Source: Roseovarius sp. (GTDB taxonomy: Bacteria > Pseudomonadota > Alphaproteobacteria > Rhodobacterales > Rhodobacteraceae). Taken from it: 44,982 bases of DNA. A program made the translations under genes and the position numbers. The notes beneath the pieces were generated by a model that was given only the letters and a program-made list of their open reading frames with translations, was not told the DNA's origin and did no database searches. Below, piece by piece: positions 26,396 through 35,641 of the stretch. Positions within the stretch are counted from its first letter, which is position 1, and each line of letters starts with the position of its first letter. The stretch is taken from positions 2,152 through 47,133 of the forward strand of contig JAPOTF010000173.1 of assembly GCA_026709325.1 (NCBI GenBank), written 5' to 3'.

Positions 26396-26475
26396 CAAAG
26401 GTCTTTCCAATGGAGGAAACATTGTGGTAGCAATATTCGCTTTGAAGTTTGTTTTCCAGCGAGAGGGATAAAAAA

Positions 26476-27405
26476 ATGGATTGGCGAGACAATATAGAAA
26501 CGGCCTCGAAGCGCATCTCCGGCCATGTGAGAAGAACACCGGTCATGGAGGCCGCGGCATTTGGTCTTCATAGCTCGATTGAACTTAAATTTGAGCACAT
26601 GCAGCATACCGGAAGCTTCAAGGCGAGAGGGGCGTTCAACACGCTGCTGTCAAATTCAGTGCCGGAAGCGGGCGTTGTGGCCGCATCCGGCGGCAACCAC
26701 GGTGCAGCGGTTGCATATGCGGCCGCGAAGCTGGGGCGGAAATCCCGGATCTACGTACCTGAAATGGCGGGATCCGCAAAAATCTCCCTGATTCGCAGGC
26801 AGGGCGCCGAACTCCGCGTGGTACCAGGCGAATATTCCAGCGCAATGAGCGAGGCAAGGGAATATGAAACCAGAACCGGCGCAATGCAAATACATGCCTA
26901 TGACGCTCCCGATACAATTGCGGGACAAGGCACGCTAATGCGCGAATGGGAGCGGCAGGGCCTTAAGGCGGATACCGTGTTGATCGCCGTCGGTGGCGGC
27001 GGACTGGTGGCGGGATCAATGGCCTGGCTGCAGGGGAGAAGAAAAATTGTCGCCGTGGAACCTGAAACCTCCCCCGCCCTAAACGCCGCGCTTAAGGCGG
27101 GAAAACCGGTTGACGTGGATGTGTCCGGAATTGCGGCCAATGCTCTTGGGGCCAGATCCGCTGGAAGCATCTGCTTTCAGCTTGCGCGGGAACTGGCGGT
27201 CGAATCAGTTCTGGTTTCCGACGACGCCATCCGTTGCGCGCAAACGGCGCTCTGGCGGGATCTCAGGCAAATGGTGGAACCCGCGGGAGCAACCGCGCTT
27301 GCCGCATTGATCTCCAAATCCTACATGCCCGAAAAAAACGAGCGGATATCGGTACTTGTGTGCGGGGGCAATACGGAGCCGGACCATTTTAATGGCGGCG
27401 GCTGA
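26476..27405 (+). CDS. Serine/threonine dehydratase (PLP fold type II)
   Basis: This 309-residue pyridoxal-phosphate enzyme removes the amino group of threonine or serine by beta-elimination. The PLP lysine is Lys49 in [12 protein letters not shown]; the substrate loop is [14 protein letters not shown]; the phosphate-binding loop is [12 protein letters not shown] near residue 170. It has no C-terminal regulatory ACT domain, so it is more like the short catabolic or racemase-type dehydratases than IlvA. I chose the ATG at 26476 (MDWRDN) because AGAGGG lies about eight bases before. The exact substrate is uncertain. It precedes dapD by 116 bases. Confidence 0.85.
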   Translation: MDWRDNIETASKRISGHVRRTPVMEAAAFGLHSSIELKFEHMQHTGSFKARGAFNTLLSNSVPEAGVVAASGGNHGAAVAYAAAKLGRKSRIYVPEMAGSAKISLIRRQGAELRVVPGEYSSAMSEAREYETRTGAMQIHAYDAPDTIAGQGTLMREWERQGLKADTVLIAVGGGGLVAGSMAWLQGRRKIVAVEPETSPALNAALKAGKPVDVDVSGIAANALGARSAGSICFQLARELAVESVLVSDDAIRCAQTALWRDLRQMVEPAGATALAALISKSYMPEKNERISVLVCGGNTEPDHFNGGG

Positions 27406-27521
27406 AAGACTCCCCGCATATCGGCATCCGCAAACTGCAACGCCATTCAATCGCCGCATTGCGGTTTTCCCGATGTGGTCTTATAGCCACGTCAACGTTA
27501 TCAGTGCAAGGGAGACGGCAC

Positions 27522-28349
27522 ATGTCCAACGCTCAACTTGAGACCGCCATTGAGTCCGCCTGGGATCGGCGCGAAGCCATAAACCCGGCCACGCGAGGCG
27601 AAATGCGCGAAGCCATTGAAAAAACGCTTGACGCGCTCGACTCGGGTAATTTGCGCGTTGCCGAAAGACGCCCCTCGGGAGAGTGGCATGTAAACCAATG
27701 GGCAAAGAAGGCGGTTCTGCTCGGCTTCCGAATCAGGAACATGGAACCGCATGCAGGCGGTCCGCAGTTCGGGGGCTGGTGGGACAAGGTTGACAGCAAA
27801 TTCAAGGGATGGGACGCCGAAAAATGGGAATCCGCGGGCTTCCGGGCTGTTCCCGGCTGCATCGTCCGCAAATCGGCATATATCGCCCGAGGCGTGGTCC
27901 TCATGCCCTCATTCGTCAATCTCGGCGCTTATGTGGACGAAGGGACAATGGTGGACACCTGGGCCACTGTCGGCTCGTGCGCGCAAATAGGAAAAAACGT
28001 GCATCTTTCAGGTGGCGTTGGCATTGGCGGCGTGCTGGAACCGATGCAGGCCGGTCCCACCATCATAGAGGATAACTGCTTCATCGGGGCCCGCTCAGAG
28101 GTTGTGGAGGGATGCATAGTGCGAGAGGGGTCTGTTCTGGGCATGGGCGTTTTTATTGGCAAATCAACCAAAATCGTCGACCGCGACACCGGTGAAGTCA
28201 CATACGGCGAAGTACCGCCGTACTCGGTCGTTGTCGCCGGATCAATGCCGTCAAGCAACAATGTTTCTCTTTATTGCGCCGTAATCGTAAAACGCGTGGA
28301 TGAAAAAACCCGCGCAAAGACGGGCATCAATGAACTGCTGAGGGACTAG
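27522..28349 (+). CDS. dapD: 2,3,4,5-tetrahydropyridine-2,6-dicarboxylate N-succinyltransferase
   Basis: This 275-residue enzyme makes N-succinyl-L-2-amino-6-oxopimelate in lysine/diaminopimelate synthesis. The N-terminal helical part starts [17 protein letters not shown]. The hexapeptide repeat left-handed beta helix (about residues 105-235) includes [40 protein letters not shown] and [16 protein letters not shown]. The C-terminus ends [14 protein letters not shown], as expected. The ATG at 27522 has AGGGAG before it. It heads a plus-strand run through an unknown gene to dapE, GNAT and DUF2064. Confidence 0.96.
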   Translation: MSNAQLETAIESAWDRREAINPATRGEMREAIEKTLDALDSGNLRVAERRPSGEWHVNQWAKKAVLLGFRIRNMEPHAGGPQFGGWWDKVDSKFKGWDAEKWESAGFRAVPGCIVRKSAYIARGVVLMPSFVNLGAYVDEGTMVDTWATVGSCAQIGKNVHLSGGVGIGGVLEPMQAGPTIIEDNCFIGARSEVVEGCIVREGSVLGMGVFIGKSTKIVDRDTGEVTYGEVPPYSVVVAGSMPSSNNVSLYCAVIVKRVDEKTRAKTGINELLRD

Positions 28350-28395
28350 TCATTGCAATATCCCGTCGGCAAGCGGAAAAGCTTCATAAAGGCAA

Positions 28396-28833
28396 ATGCT
28401 TTCATTGCCGCAAAACCCGATAATGCAATCCGACAGCAATCCGAGAAAAGGATCTGAAACCCATGAAAATGAAATCGGGCCGCATTTCCCGCATCATATG
28501 AAACAGGGGAAAACACCTGCAAAAGGCCGTCAACGGATTTTCACCCTTCTCGTGGAGACGGGGCGCAGGAATGGCGACGGGCTGCCCGAGAAATCAACCG
28601 GAGCGGCGATGGTGATATACGCCGCGGGAATTGATGAAAACGAAGCCGTTCGGGAAACGGTAAACGTCCTTAAAAAGGCCGGAGCGGCACCACTTCAGAT
28701 CAGCGGCTACGGCACGCTTGAAGAACGCCTTGCCAACGGCCATGACATCAGTGTTGAAGAAAGGGAACTGATGGATCGGGCGTTAAGCGAGAATTCCGTC
28801 ATTGCTGCGCAAATCACTCCATTTTACGACTGA
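28396..28833 (+). CDS. Conserved unknown protein between dapD and dapE
   Basis: This frame encodes up to 145 residues; the conserved part is the C-terminal 100, with VETGRRNGDGLPEKSTGAAM, IDENEAVRETVNVLKKAG, QISGYGTLEERLANGHDI and ERELMDRALSENSVIAAQIT. Proteins with this pattern sit between dapD and dapE in other alphaproteobacteria (recalled, not searched). No catalytic motif is known to me. The alternation of strands and helices suggests a small alpha/beta domain, perhaps ferredoxin-like. The start is uncertain: ATG at 28396 or 28423, or 28498 (111 residues), none with a good ribosome site. The role may be in diaminopimelate metabolism, by position only. Confidence 0.7.
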   Translation: MLSLPQNPIMQSDSNPRKGSETHENEIGPHFPHHMKQGKTPAKGRQRIFTLLVETGRRNGDGLPEKSTGAAMVIYAAGIDENEAVRETVNVLKKAGAAPLQISGYGTLEERLANGHDISVEERELMDRALSENSVIAAQITPFYD

Positions 28834-28853
28834 AACCGCCTGGATAGACGCAG

Positions 28854-28979
28854 ATGGCGGATCAGGACCATCACGCTGTTCCGGCCCGGCGAAATCGATC
28901 CGGAAACCGCAATGGGGATTTGCCTTTTTCAGAAACAGGCGATAGTCCAACCCGGACAGCAAAGCGAGACCCCGCATGA
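28854..28979 (+). CDS. Possible 41-residue leader ORF coupled to dapE
   Basis: A frame from ATG at 28854 to TGA at 28977-28979 overlaps the dapE start as ATGA (28976-28979). It encodes 41 residues rich in R, D, P and T (starting [17 protein letters not shown]), with no known domain and a weak ribosome site. The exact ATGA overlap is the only positive sign; it may be a chance frame or a short coupled leader. Confidence 0.25.
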   Translation: MADQDHHAVPARRNRSGNRNGDLPFSETGDSPTRTAKRDPA

Positions 28980-30130
28980 CCGCCCATCCCACAGATCCCG
29001 TTGCACTTACGGCCGACCTCATACGTTGCCCATCCGTAACGCCCAAAGAGGGGGGAGCGCTTCTGCTGCTTGAAAAAGTGCTGTCCCGCTCGGGATTCCA
29101 TTGCATCCGCGTCGACAGAAACAACACCCCAAATCTTTTCGCAAGATGGGGAGGCAAAGACGCGGCGAGAACATTCGGCTTCAACGGCCATACCGATGTG
29201 GTGCCTCCGGGAAGCGAGGGCAAATGGACAAATCCGCCATTCTCAGCAATTGAAAAGGACGGGGCCTTGTGGGGACGGGGAGCCACCGACATGAAATCGG
29301 GCGTGGCGGCCTTTGCCGCCGCGGCAGTGGATTTCGTCACGCACACCCCGCCGGATGACGGGTCTGTCATCATTACCGTAACCGGTGACGAAGAGGGATC
29401 CGCGCGGGACGGCACAACCGCAATACTGGATTGGATGAACGACCATGGCGAGAGAATGGACGTCTGCCTTGTTGGTGAACCAACATGCCCCGATCATTTT
29501 GGTGAAATGATAAAAATAGGCCGCCGCGGATCGCTTACGCTTTATTTCAGGATAACAGGCGTTCAGGGCCATTCAGCCTATCCCCATCTCGCCAGAAACC
29601 CTCTTAACGCCATGGTAGAACTAATGGACAGGCTTGCAAAAACGTCACTGGACGATGGAACAGCCCATTTTGATCCCTCGACACTGGCCATTGTCGCAAT
29701 CGACACCGGAAACATCGCCAGCAATGTCATCCCCGCGGAATGCACCGCCACTGTCAATATCCGCTTTAACGACGCCCATAGCGGGAAAAGCCTGATAAAT
29801 TGGGCGAGTCAAAATCTGGAGCTGGCGGTTGATGGGCACAATGTCGCCGGCGACATGACCGCAAGCCTCTCGGGGGAAAGTTTTCTCACTCCTCCAGGCG
29901 CGTTTTCCGATCTGGTATCCAGCGGAGTACAGGAGGAAACCGGCATGACACCCGTTTTATCCACATCCGGCGGCACGTCCGATGCGCGCTTTATCAAGGA
30001 CCACTGCCCCGTGGTCGAATTCGGCCTTGTCGGAAAAACCATGCATCAGATAAACGAGCATGTGCCAATTGCCGACATCGTTCGCCTAAAGGCGGTATAT
30101 GCCCGCATTCTTAAAAAGTATTTTCAATGA
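28976..30130 (+). CDS. dapE: Succinyl-diaminopimelate desuccinylase
   Basis: This 384-residue dinuclear zinc hydrolase makes L,L-diaminopimelate from its succinyl form. The metal ligands are His72 in GHTDVVPPG, Asp105 in GATDMKSGV and the GDEEGSA glutamates (139-140). The lid/dimerisation domain (about 180-290) includes [20 protein letters not shown]. The terminal motif [12 protein letters not shown] contains the substrate-binding residues. The gene overlaps the GNAT gene by ATGA at its end. With dapD it completes two steps of the succinylase pathway in one cluster. Confidence 0.96.
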   Translation: MTAHPTDPVALTADLIRCPSVTPKEGGALLLLEKVLSRSGFHCIRVDRNNTPNLFARWGGKDAARTFGFNGHTDVVPPGSEGKWTNPPFSAIEKDGALWGRGATDMKSGVAAFAAAAVDFVTHTPPDDGSVIITVTGDEEGSARDGTTAILDWMNDHGERMDVCLVGEPTCPDHFGEMIKIGRRGSLTLYFRITGVQGHSAYPHLARNPLNAMVELMDRLAKTSLDDGTAHFDPSTLAIVAIDTGNIASNVIPAECTATVNIRFNDAHSGKSLINWASQNLELAVDGHNVAGDMTASLSGESFLTPPGAFSDLVSSGVQEETGMTPVLSTSGGTSDARFIKDHCPVVEFGLVGKTMHQINEHVPIADIVRLKAVYARILKKYFQ

Positions 30131-30549
30131 GACTTGCGGTCGTTGCAACAGACGATCTGCCCACCTGCGTCGGGTTGCGAAGAAGCGTTTTCATCGAGGA
30201 GTTGGGGGTTCCGGAGCATATCGAGCAGGATGGGCGCGACGAGGATGCGCATCACCTCATAGCGTTTCGGAATGACGTCCCGGTGGGAACCGCTCGAATG
30301 CTCGTTGAAGGCCGCACGGGAAAAATCGGGCGGGTTTGCGTTCTTTCCGAATTTCGCGGCAAGGGCACAGGCGCGGCGCTGATGAACGCATGCATAGATC
30401 ACCTCAAAGGCATTGGCATGTCGAAAGCCGTTCTTGGGGCGCTGGTCACTGAAATTGAATTCTACAAGGCATTGGGATTCACCCCTTTTGGCACCGAATT
30501 CGACGATGCTGGCGGACTGCCGCATATAAACATGGAACGCATGCTTTGA
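30127..30549 (+). CDS. GNAT-family N-acetyltransferase
   Basis: This 140-residue acetyltransferase has the acetyl-CoA motif A ([20 protein letters not shown], near residues 67-88; Q/R-x-x-G-x-G/A form) and the C-terminal Tyr-containing [14 protein letters not shown] segment. The N-terminal [21 protein letters not shown] is typical of the ElaA/YjcF-like group. The substrate is unknown. It starts inside the dapE stop (ATGA at 30127-30130) and its own stop overlaps the next start (TTGA), so the three genes form a tightly coupled unit. Confidence 0.85.
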   Translation: MRLAVVATDDLPTCVGLRRSVFIEELGVPEHIEQDGRDEDAHHLIAFRNDVPVGTARMLVEGRTGKIGRVCVLSEFRGKGTGAALMNACIDHLKGIGMSKAVLGALVTEIEFYKALGFTPFGTEFDDAGGLPHINMERML

Positions 30550-31121
30550 GATGCTCCTGGCTGGTCATAATGGTCAAGGAACCGAGAGTCGGCCGCGTAA
30601 AGACCAGGCTTGGGCGCGATATGGGAATGGTGGCGGCCGCGCACTGGTACCGGCGTCAAACCGCCCATGCACTGCGGCGCCTTCAATCCCCGCACTGGAA
30701 TCTTTTAATGGCGGTGGATACCGGGACTTCCACATTGACTGAAGCAATCTGGCCCCTGCATATCGGACGCGTTCCTCAAGGCGGAGGCAACCTTGGCGAC
30801 AGGATGGGTCGCATATTCCGATCATTGCCGCCGGGGCCGGTTTGCATAATCGGTTCCGACATACCGGAAATTTCAACGAATCACATCCATTTCGCGTTTA
30901 AGGAACTTGGCACTCATGAAGCGGTTATCGGACCGGCCATTGATGGCGGTTTTTGGCTTATCGGCTTCAAACGTCTGCGGCGGATTCCATATGCGCTGTT
31001 TGCAAATGTCCGCTGGTCGACCGAACATGCGATGGCAGATACACTGGCGGGCATCCATTGGATTTCGGTAAAGCGCATTGCCACGCTTTCGGACGTTGAC
31101 GTGGCATCGGATATCAATTGA
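30546..31121 (+). CDS. DUF2064 / TIGR04282 glycosyltransferase-like protein
   Basis: This 191-residue protein has the nucleotidyl/glycosyltransferase-A fold. The signature near the start is KEPRVGRVKTRLGRDMG, and the acidic metal site is IIGSDIPEIS. GPAIDGGFWLIGF is the third conserved block. The start is TTG at 30546, overlapping the GNAT stop; a later ATG (30570) would cut the first strand. Members are thought to transfer sugars or nucleotides, but the substrate is unknown. No further gene follows in the unit before RNase R. Confidence 0.8.
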   Translation: MRCSWLVIMVKEPRVGRVKTRLGRDMGMVAAAHWYRRQTAHALRRLQSPHWNLLMAVDTGTSTLTEAIWPLHIGRVPQGGGNLGDRMGRIFRSLPPGPVCIIGSDIPEISTNHIHFAFKELGTHEAVIGPAIDGGFWLIGFKRLRRIPYALFANVRWSTEHAMADTLAGIHWISVKRIATLSDVDVASDIN

Positions 31122-31701
31122 TTTTAGTGGCAAGCTGATTTTTTATCCATTACCGTCCCCGCCCGCCTTCGCCATGAGGCTCACGGACTTTGGCGCGCTT
31201 GGCGTCATGTCGCGGCCGGCCCGGTTCGTTATGCCGCCGTCGGGCGGCGCGCCAATCTCACCGAGGAAGAGTTCGCGAGCTTCGTTCAACGCGACAGGTC
31301 GGCGGCCCGACCGACCGGTTTCGAATGATCGTGGTCGACACAAGCGCGGTGTCGGAATTGCGGGTCACGCCCCGGCTGGAAACATCAGTGGAATTTGAGA
31401 TGCTCTCGCAGCCGGCTGAATTGCGGATTGAGGCGTTGCGACTCTTGGGACCGGGATATTCCGAGCACCCGCAAAAGACATTCCTTCAGGGAATTCCACT
31501 CATCATTTCAAATATCCGACAATTTGGCCAAAGAGAAGTTCAGCCCAGGGCATCCAGATAAATCAGCAGCTGGCGGCAAGGGTTCGTCATCTTCTTTTTC
31601 GTTTTCCAATTTGGCATTTGCCACTGCTTGCGCCAAACGATATTCAACCAGGCCCGATTGCCACTGGCGATATGCAATTCAACATGATAGTGACCTGAAA
31701 A
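31122..31701. other. 580-base gap with toxin-antitoxin remnant, otherwise no gene
   Basis: Only the FitA/FitB-like fragments described separately are recognisable. The last 140 bases before RNase R contain no clear promoter or domain. Confidence 0.5.
31250..31561 (+). pseudogene. Decayed FitAB/VapBC-type toxin-antitoxin pair
   Basis: A frame ending at TGA (31326-31328) closes with NLTEEEFASFVQRDRSAARP then TGFE, similar to the C-terminus of some FitA-type antitoxins. That TGA overlaps the ATG at 31325 (ATGA). The following frame begins MIVVDTSAVSELRVTPRLET, the classic start of a FitB/VapC PIN toxin, with the first catalytic Asp at residue 5. It then loses similarity (78 residues, where about 130-140 is normal) and stops at 31561. 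The antitoxin lacks a recognisable N-terminal DNA-binding part. The coupled start is preserved but both genes are damaged. Confidence 0.55.
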
Positions 31702-33915
31702 ATGAGCGACATTCCATCAAAAGATGAAATTCTTCAATGGATATTGCGGAATCCCGCAAAAGCCACGAAACGACGGATCGCCAAGGAATTCAAGGTGAAA
31801 GGCGACGGGCGCATCGCAATGAAAAACATGCTCCGAGAACTCAAACGGGACGGCATGCTTAAAAAAACCCGAAAAAGACACCATGATCCCGACAGGATTC
31901 CAAACATTTGCGTAATGGATATCGTAAAGCGGAATCCCGATGGCGAGCTGCTCGCAATCCCGGTGGCGGAAAACCTCGGAACAAAGCAGGCGACTTTGGT
32001 GATTGCAGGCGGAACCCGGACGGCAATATCAGCGGGAGACCGCATACTCTTTCGGCTGAAACATATCGGCGGCGCCGGCAATCGTTATAATGCCAATGTC
32101 ATCAGGCATCTGGGAAAAGGCGATATCCGAAAATATGGCATATACAGGAAAGACGACGCCGGCGGGCATATCGATGGAACAAGCAAAAGCTGGAGAAGCG
32201 ATTGCGTGAAGGTCTCCGAACAAAACAGCGGAGATGCCAAAGACGGTGAACTGGTGGAATATGAAATCATGCGGAAACGAACCTTTGCCTCCAGATCCGA
32301 AGCACGGGTTCTCAGCCGCGTTTGCGACCTTTCAGCACCTGGATCCACGTCGCTGATTGCAATCCATCAGCATGGCATACCCGACGCTTTTCCCGAAGAT
32401 GCGATTGCCGAGCTGGACAATCTGGATTCCTTTGCGGAATGCGAACGCGAGGATCTTTCAATGCTTCCGTTTGCGGCAATTGATCCACCTGATGCGCGCG
32501 ACCATGACGATGCGGTACATGCGCACGAGGACAAAGATCCGGAAAACGCCGGAGGTCATGTCATTTGGGTTGCCATTGCCGATGTGGCCCATTATGTCAC
32601 GCCCGGTTCCGCCATGGACGCGGAAGCCCGCAAACGCGGCAATTCAAGCTATTTCCCGGATCGCGTTGTTCCAATGCTTCCCGAACGGTTGTCAGGCGAC
32701 CTGTGCTCCCTTCATGAAGGCCGGTTGCGCCCGTGCATCGCGGTGCGCATGCGGATTGACGCCCATGGAAGGAAAATCGACCAGCGGTTTGCTCGAGGAG
32801 CAATGCGGTCCGTGGCGTCATTCGACTATCGCGAAGTGCAGATGGCTGCCGACGGCAATCCCAATGAAAAATGCAAGCCGCTTGAACATGATGTCATACG
32901 CCCGCTTTATGCCGCCTACAAAGCCCTGCGGCATGCTCGCACCCTTCGCCAGCCGCTTGAACTGAATCTTCCCGAGCGCAAGGTCATGCTGGATGACACA
33001 GGCCAAGTGGCCTCTGTGGACATGACGGATCGACTTGATTCACACAGGTTGATAGAAGAATTCATGGTCCTTGCCAATGTCGCCGCGGCGGAAACGCTGA
33101 TCCGGAAAAACACGCCGCTGATATTCAGGATTCATGAAGAGCCTTCCGGTGAAAAACTTGAAGGTCTTCGAAAACTGGCCAAATTCGCGGATTTTTCAAT
33201 TGGTAAAAACCGGCCCTTTAAAACACGTCAAATCAATGCCTTGCTAAAAACAACAGCTGACACGGCACATGCCGAACTGGTAAACATCGCCACATTGCGC
33301 GCCATGACGCAAGCCTGCTATTCCACGGAAAACAAAGGTCATTTCGGTCTCGCGCTGAATGCATACGCGCATTTCACATCGCCAATCCGTCGATATTCCG
33401 ACCTGATCGTCCACCGGGCTCTGATCACCGCCCACAAATGGGGAAATGACGGCCTGTCAAAACAGGACATGGAACTGATGACATCCACGGCGGAACTGAT
33501 CAGTACGGCGGAAAGGCGCTCGATGAAGGCGGAGCGAGAGACAAGCGACCGGTATATCGCATCCTATCTTTCGAACCGGGTTGGAGAGGAATTCACCGGA
33601 ATTGTCAGCGGGTTGATTAAATCCGGGATATTCATCCGGCATGTCGAAACGGGCGCGGACGGCTTTGTTCATTTTGGCGAGCTGGATTTTGAATATTTTG
33701 AATTAATCGATGACATTACGGCAGTCGGCACTCTAACCGGCACAAAATACACACTTGGCGAAGAGTTGCAGGTGCGATTGAATGATGTCTCCCCGCATAC
33801 GGGCGCCATTGACTTGACCGTGCTCGGTTCCCGTCGTGAAAAGGGTTCAAAAGGGAATCGGCGCAAAAGACGCAATGCGCAATTTGAAAACAGGCAAGTG
33901 CGAAACACCGCCTAA
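31702..33915 (+). CDS. rnr: Ribonuclease R
   Basis: This 737-residue 3'-5' exoribonuclease degrades structured RNA. An N-terminal winged helix (1-60, with a basic end at 55-62) is followed by cold-shock domains (about 65-210). The catalytic RNB domain (about 245-560) contains DPPDARDHDDAV (aspartates 261-270 for metal ions) and NAYAHFTSPIRRYSDLIVHR. A C-terminal S1 domain (about 630-705) and a basic tail (KGSKGNRRKRRN) follow. The ribosome site is weak. Full length; in alphaproteobacteria this gene often follows topA, which is absent here. Confidence 0.95.
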   Translation: MSDIPSKDEILQWILRNPAKATKRRIAKEFKVKGDGRIAMKNMLRELKRDGMLKKTRKRHHDPDRIPNICVMDIVKRNPDGELLAIPVAENLGTKQATLVIAGGTRTAISAGDRILFRLKHIGGAGNRYNANVIRHLGKGDIRKYGIYRKDDAGGHIDGTSKSWRSDCVKVSEQNSGDAKDGELVEYEIMRKRTFASRSEARVLSRVCDLSAPGSTSLIAIHQHGIPDAFPEDAIAELDNLDSFAECEREDLSMLPFAAIDPPDARDHDDAVHAHEDKDPENAGGHVIWVAIADVAHYVTPGSAMDAEARKRGNSSYFPDRVVPMLPERLSGDLCSLHEGRLRPCIAVRMRIDAHGRKIDQRFARGAMRSVASFDYREVQMAADGNPNEKCKPLEHDVIRPLYAAYKALRHARTLRQPLELNLPERKVMLDDTGQVASVDMTDRLDSHRLIEEFMVLANVAAAETLIRKNTPLIFRIHEEPSGEKLEGLRKLAKFADFSIGKNRPFKTRQINALLKTTADTAHAELVNIATLRAMTQACYSTENKGHFGLALNAYAHFTSPIRRYSDLIVHRALITAHKWGNDGLSKQDMELMTSTAELISTAERRSMKAERETSDRYIASYLSNRVGEEFTGIVSGLIKSGIFIRHVETGADGFVHFGELDFEYFELIDDITAVGTLTGTKYTLGEELQVRLNDVSPHTGAIDLTVLGSRREKGSKGNRRKRRNAQFENRQVRNTA

Positions 33916-34112
33916 TCAATGCCCGTCATCATGCCATGGTCGAGTCCCGAAAAATCAACCAGACATCAACCGGCACCGTTATCGCCAGTGTTCTTCAAAT
34001 CGACGGGTTTCAATGCCGCTGGCAAAGCCACATCGAATATATGTCGGCGTCTTCCATTCAGGTCGGACCAGGTGTAAAAACTTTTGCGCAACCATTTAAA
34101 CGGACTCGGGCA

Positions 34113-35447
34113 ATGCACAAGACAATTCTTCTGACGACACTAATTGGCGTTATTGGCATGGGACAGGCAATGGCCGGCACCGTGGACGCATCCACGAGGC
34201 CCCAGGCGCGCCCCGGCACGGGCCACATGGAGACCGAAATGGCTGCAATGAGTGAGAAGGCCGCCACTCTCCGACCGAGACCCCGGCCGGATCAAAATGC
34301 CATCATGGCCGGAAAAGTCTGCAATTATTCCGGCTCTCAGGATTTTAAGTCATGGGTAAAGGACTTTCGCGGCACGGCATTGTCATCCGGCATAAGCCCG
34401 AACGTCTTTGACAGCGTCATGCGCAACGCAAGCTATAGTGAACATGTAATTGGCAAAGATCGGAACCAGTCTGAATTCAAGCGCCAGATATGGGACTATC
34501 TTGACAGCGCCGTTTCTCCCGATCGGGTTAAAAATGGCAGGAAAGCACTGGTCAAACACCGTCATTCGCTTGAACGAATTGAAAAAGCCTATGGAGTGGA
34601 AAAGGAAATCGTTACCGCCGTATGGGGCCTGGAAAGCAGCTATGGATCCCGGAAGGGCAACATACCGGTAATCGACGCGGTTGCCACGCTTGCATGTGAC
34701 GGGCGAAGAGGAAATTTGTTTGGCAAGCAGCTGATTGCGGCGCTTAAAATACTGCAAAGCGGCGACACCTCGATCGATTCCCTTACGGGGTCATGGGCCG
34801 GCGCCATGGGACACACCCAGTTCATTCCCACCTCCTATGAGGCCCACGCCGTTGACTTTACCGGCGACGGCAAGCGCGACATATGGTCAAATGATCCGAC
34901 CGACGCTCTAGCCTCCACAGCCGCCTATCTGGATAATGCGGGCTGGAAAAAAGGCGTTCCCTGGGGGCTTGAAGTGCGCGTGCCAGAAGGCAGGGCCTTT
35001 GGAGATACCATGCTGATGCCTTCCCAATGGGCAAAACGAGGCGTTCTGGGCATCAATGGCAAACCCGTTCGAGACCACGGCAAGGCGCGAATACTCCAGC
35101 CCGGAGGAGTGAAAGGCGCCTCATTTATGGTATTTGCCAATTTCGATGTCATAAAAAAATACAACAACGCGGATGCATATGCTCTCGGAGTCGGGCATCT
35201 GGCCGATAGAATTGCGGGGGGACCGCCAATCCAGGCGAGTTGGCCCAGAGGTTATGTGCCGGTTACCTTCGAAGAGAAAAAGGAAATTCAGGAGAGATTG
35301 AAAAAGCTCGGATACCCTCTTGAAACAATAGACGGGATAATCGGATCCAACACGCGAAAATCAATCGTGGCGTTCCAGCAATCCTCCGAACTCCCGGCCG
35401 ATGGCTTCCCGTCGCAGTCTCTTTTGAGGGAGTTGCGAAAAAGGTAG
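34113..35447 (+). CDS. Lytic murein transglycosylase (MltB-like) with peptidoglycan-binding domain
   Basis: This 444-residue protein cleaves peptidoglycan glycan strands, releasing anhydromuropeptides. I chose the ATG at 34113, which gives a clean signal peptide (MHKTILLTTLIGVIGMGQA then MA); the frame stays open 59 codons upstream without similarity. The SLT-type catalytic domain (about 80-370) has the catalytic Glu in VWGLESSYG and MGHTQFIPTSY with NDP(T)DALASTAAYL. A C-terminal peptidoglycan-binding domain (about 380-442; KEIQERLKKLGYPLETIDGI) follows. No lipobox cysteine, so it is periplasmic and soluble. Confidence 0.92.
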   Translation: MHKTILLTTLIGVIGMGQAMAGTVDASTRPQARPGTGHMETEMAAMSEKAATLRPRPRPDQNAIMAGKVCNYSGSQDFKSWVKDFRGTALSSGISPNVFDSVMRNASYSEHVIGKDRNQSEFKRQIWDYLDSAVSPDRVKNGRKALVKHRHSLERIEKAYGVEKEIVTAVWGLESSYGSRKGNIPVIDAVATLACDGRRGNLFGKQLIAALKILQSGDTSIDSLTGSWAGAMGHTQFIPTSYEAHAVDFTGDGKRDIWSNDPTDALASTAAYLDNAGWKKGVPWGLEVRVPEGRAFGDTMLMPSQWAKRGVLGINGKPVRDHGKARILQPGGVKGASFMVFANFDVIKKYNNADAYALGVGHLADRIAGGPPIQASWPRGYVPVTFEEKKEIQERLKKLGYPLETIDGIIGSNTRKSIVAFQQSSELPADGFPSQSLLRELRKR

Positions 35448-35641
35448 GGCGCGCCCGATTTCAGGCATTTTCTCCAACTCATTGAATATAATGCATTCGC
35501 ATTCAAATAAGGTTCGCCACATTTCCAATTTTCAGGCAATTCGCAATTCGACTTGCGGCTTTTGAAGTCACTACGCGAACTGGATGCAGGAGACATTCCG
35601 CCTTCAATGTCCAAATTTATGGAAACCGTGCTTCTGGCGCA

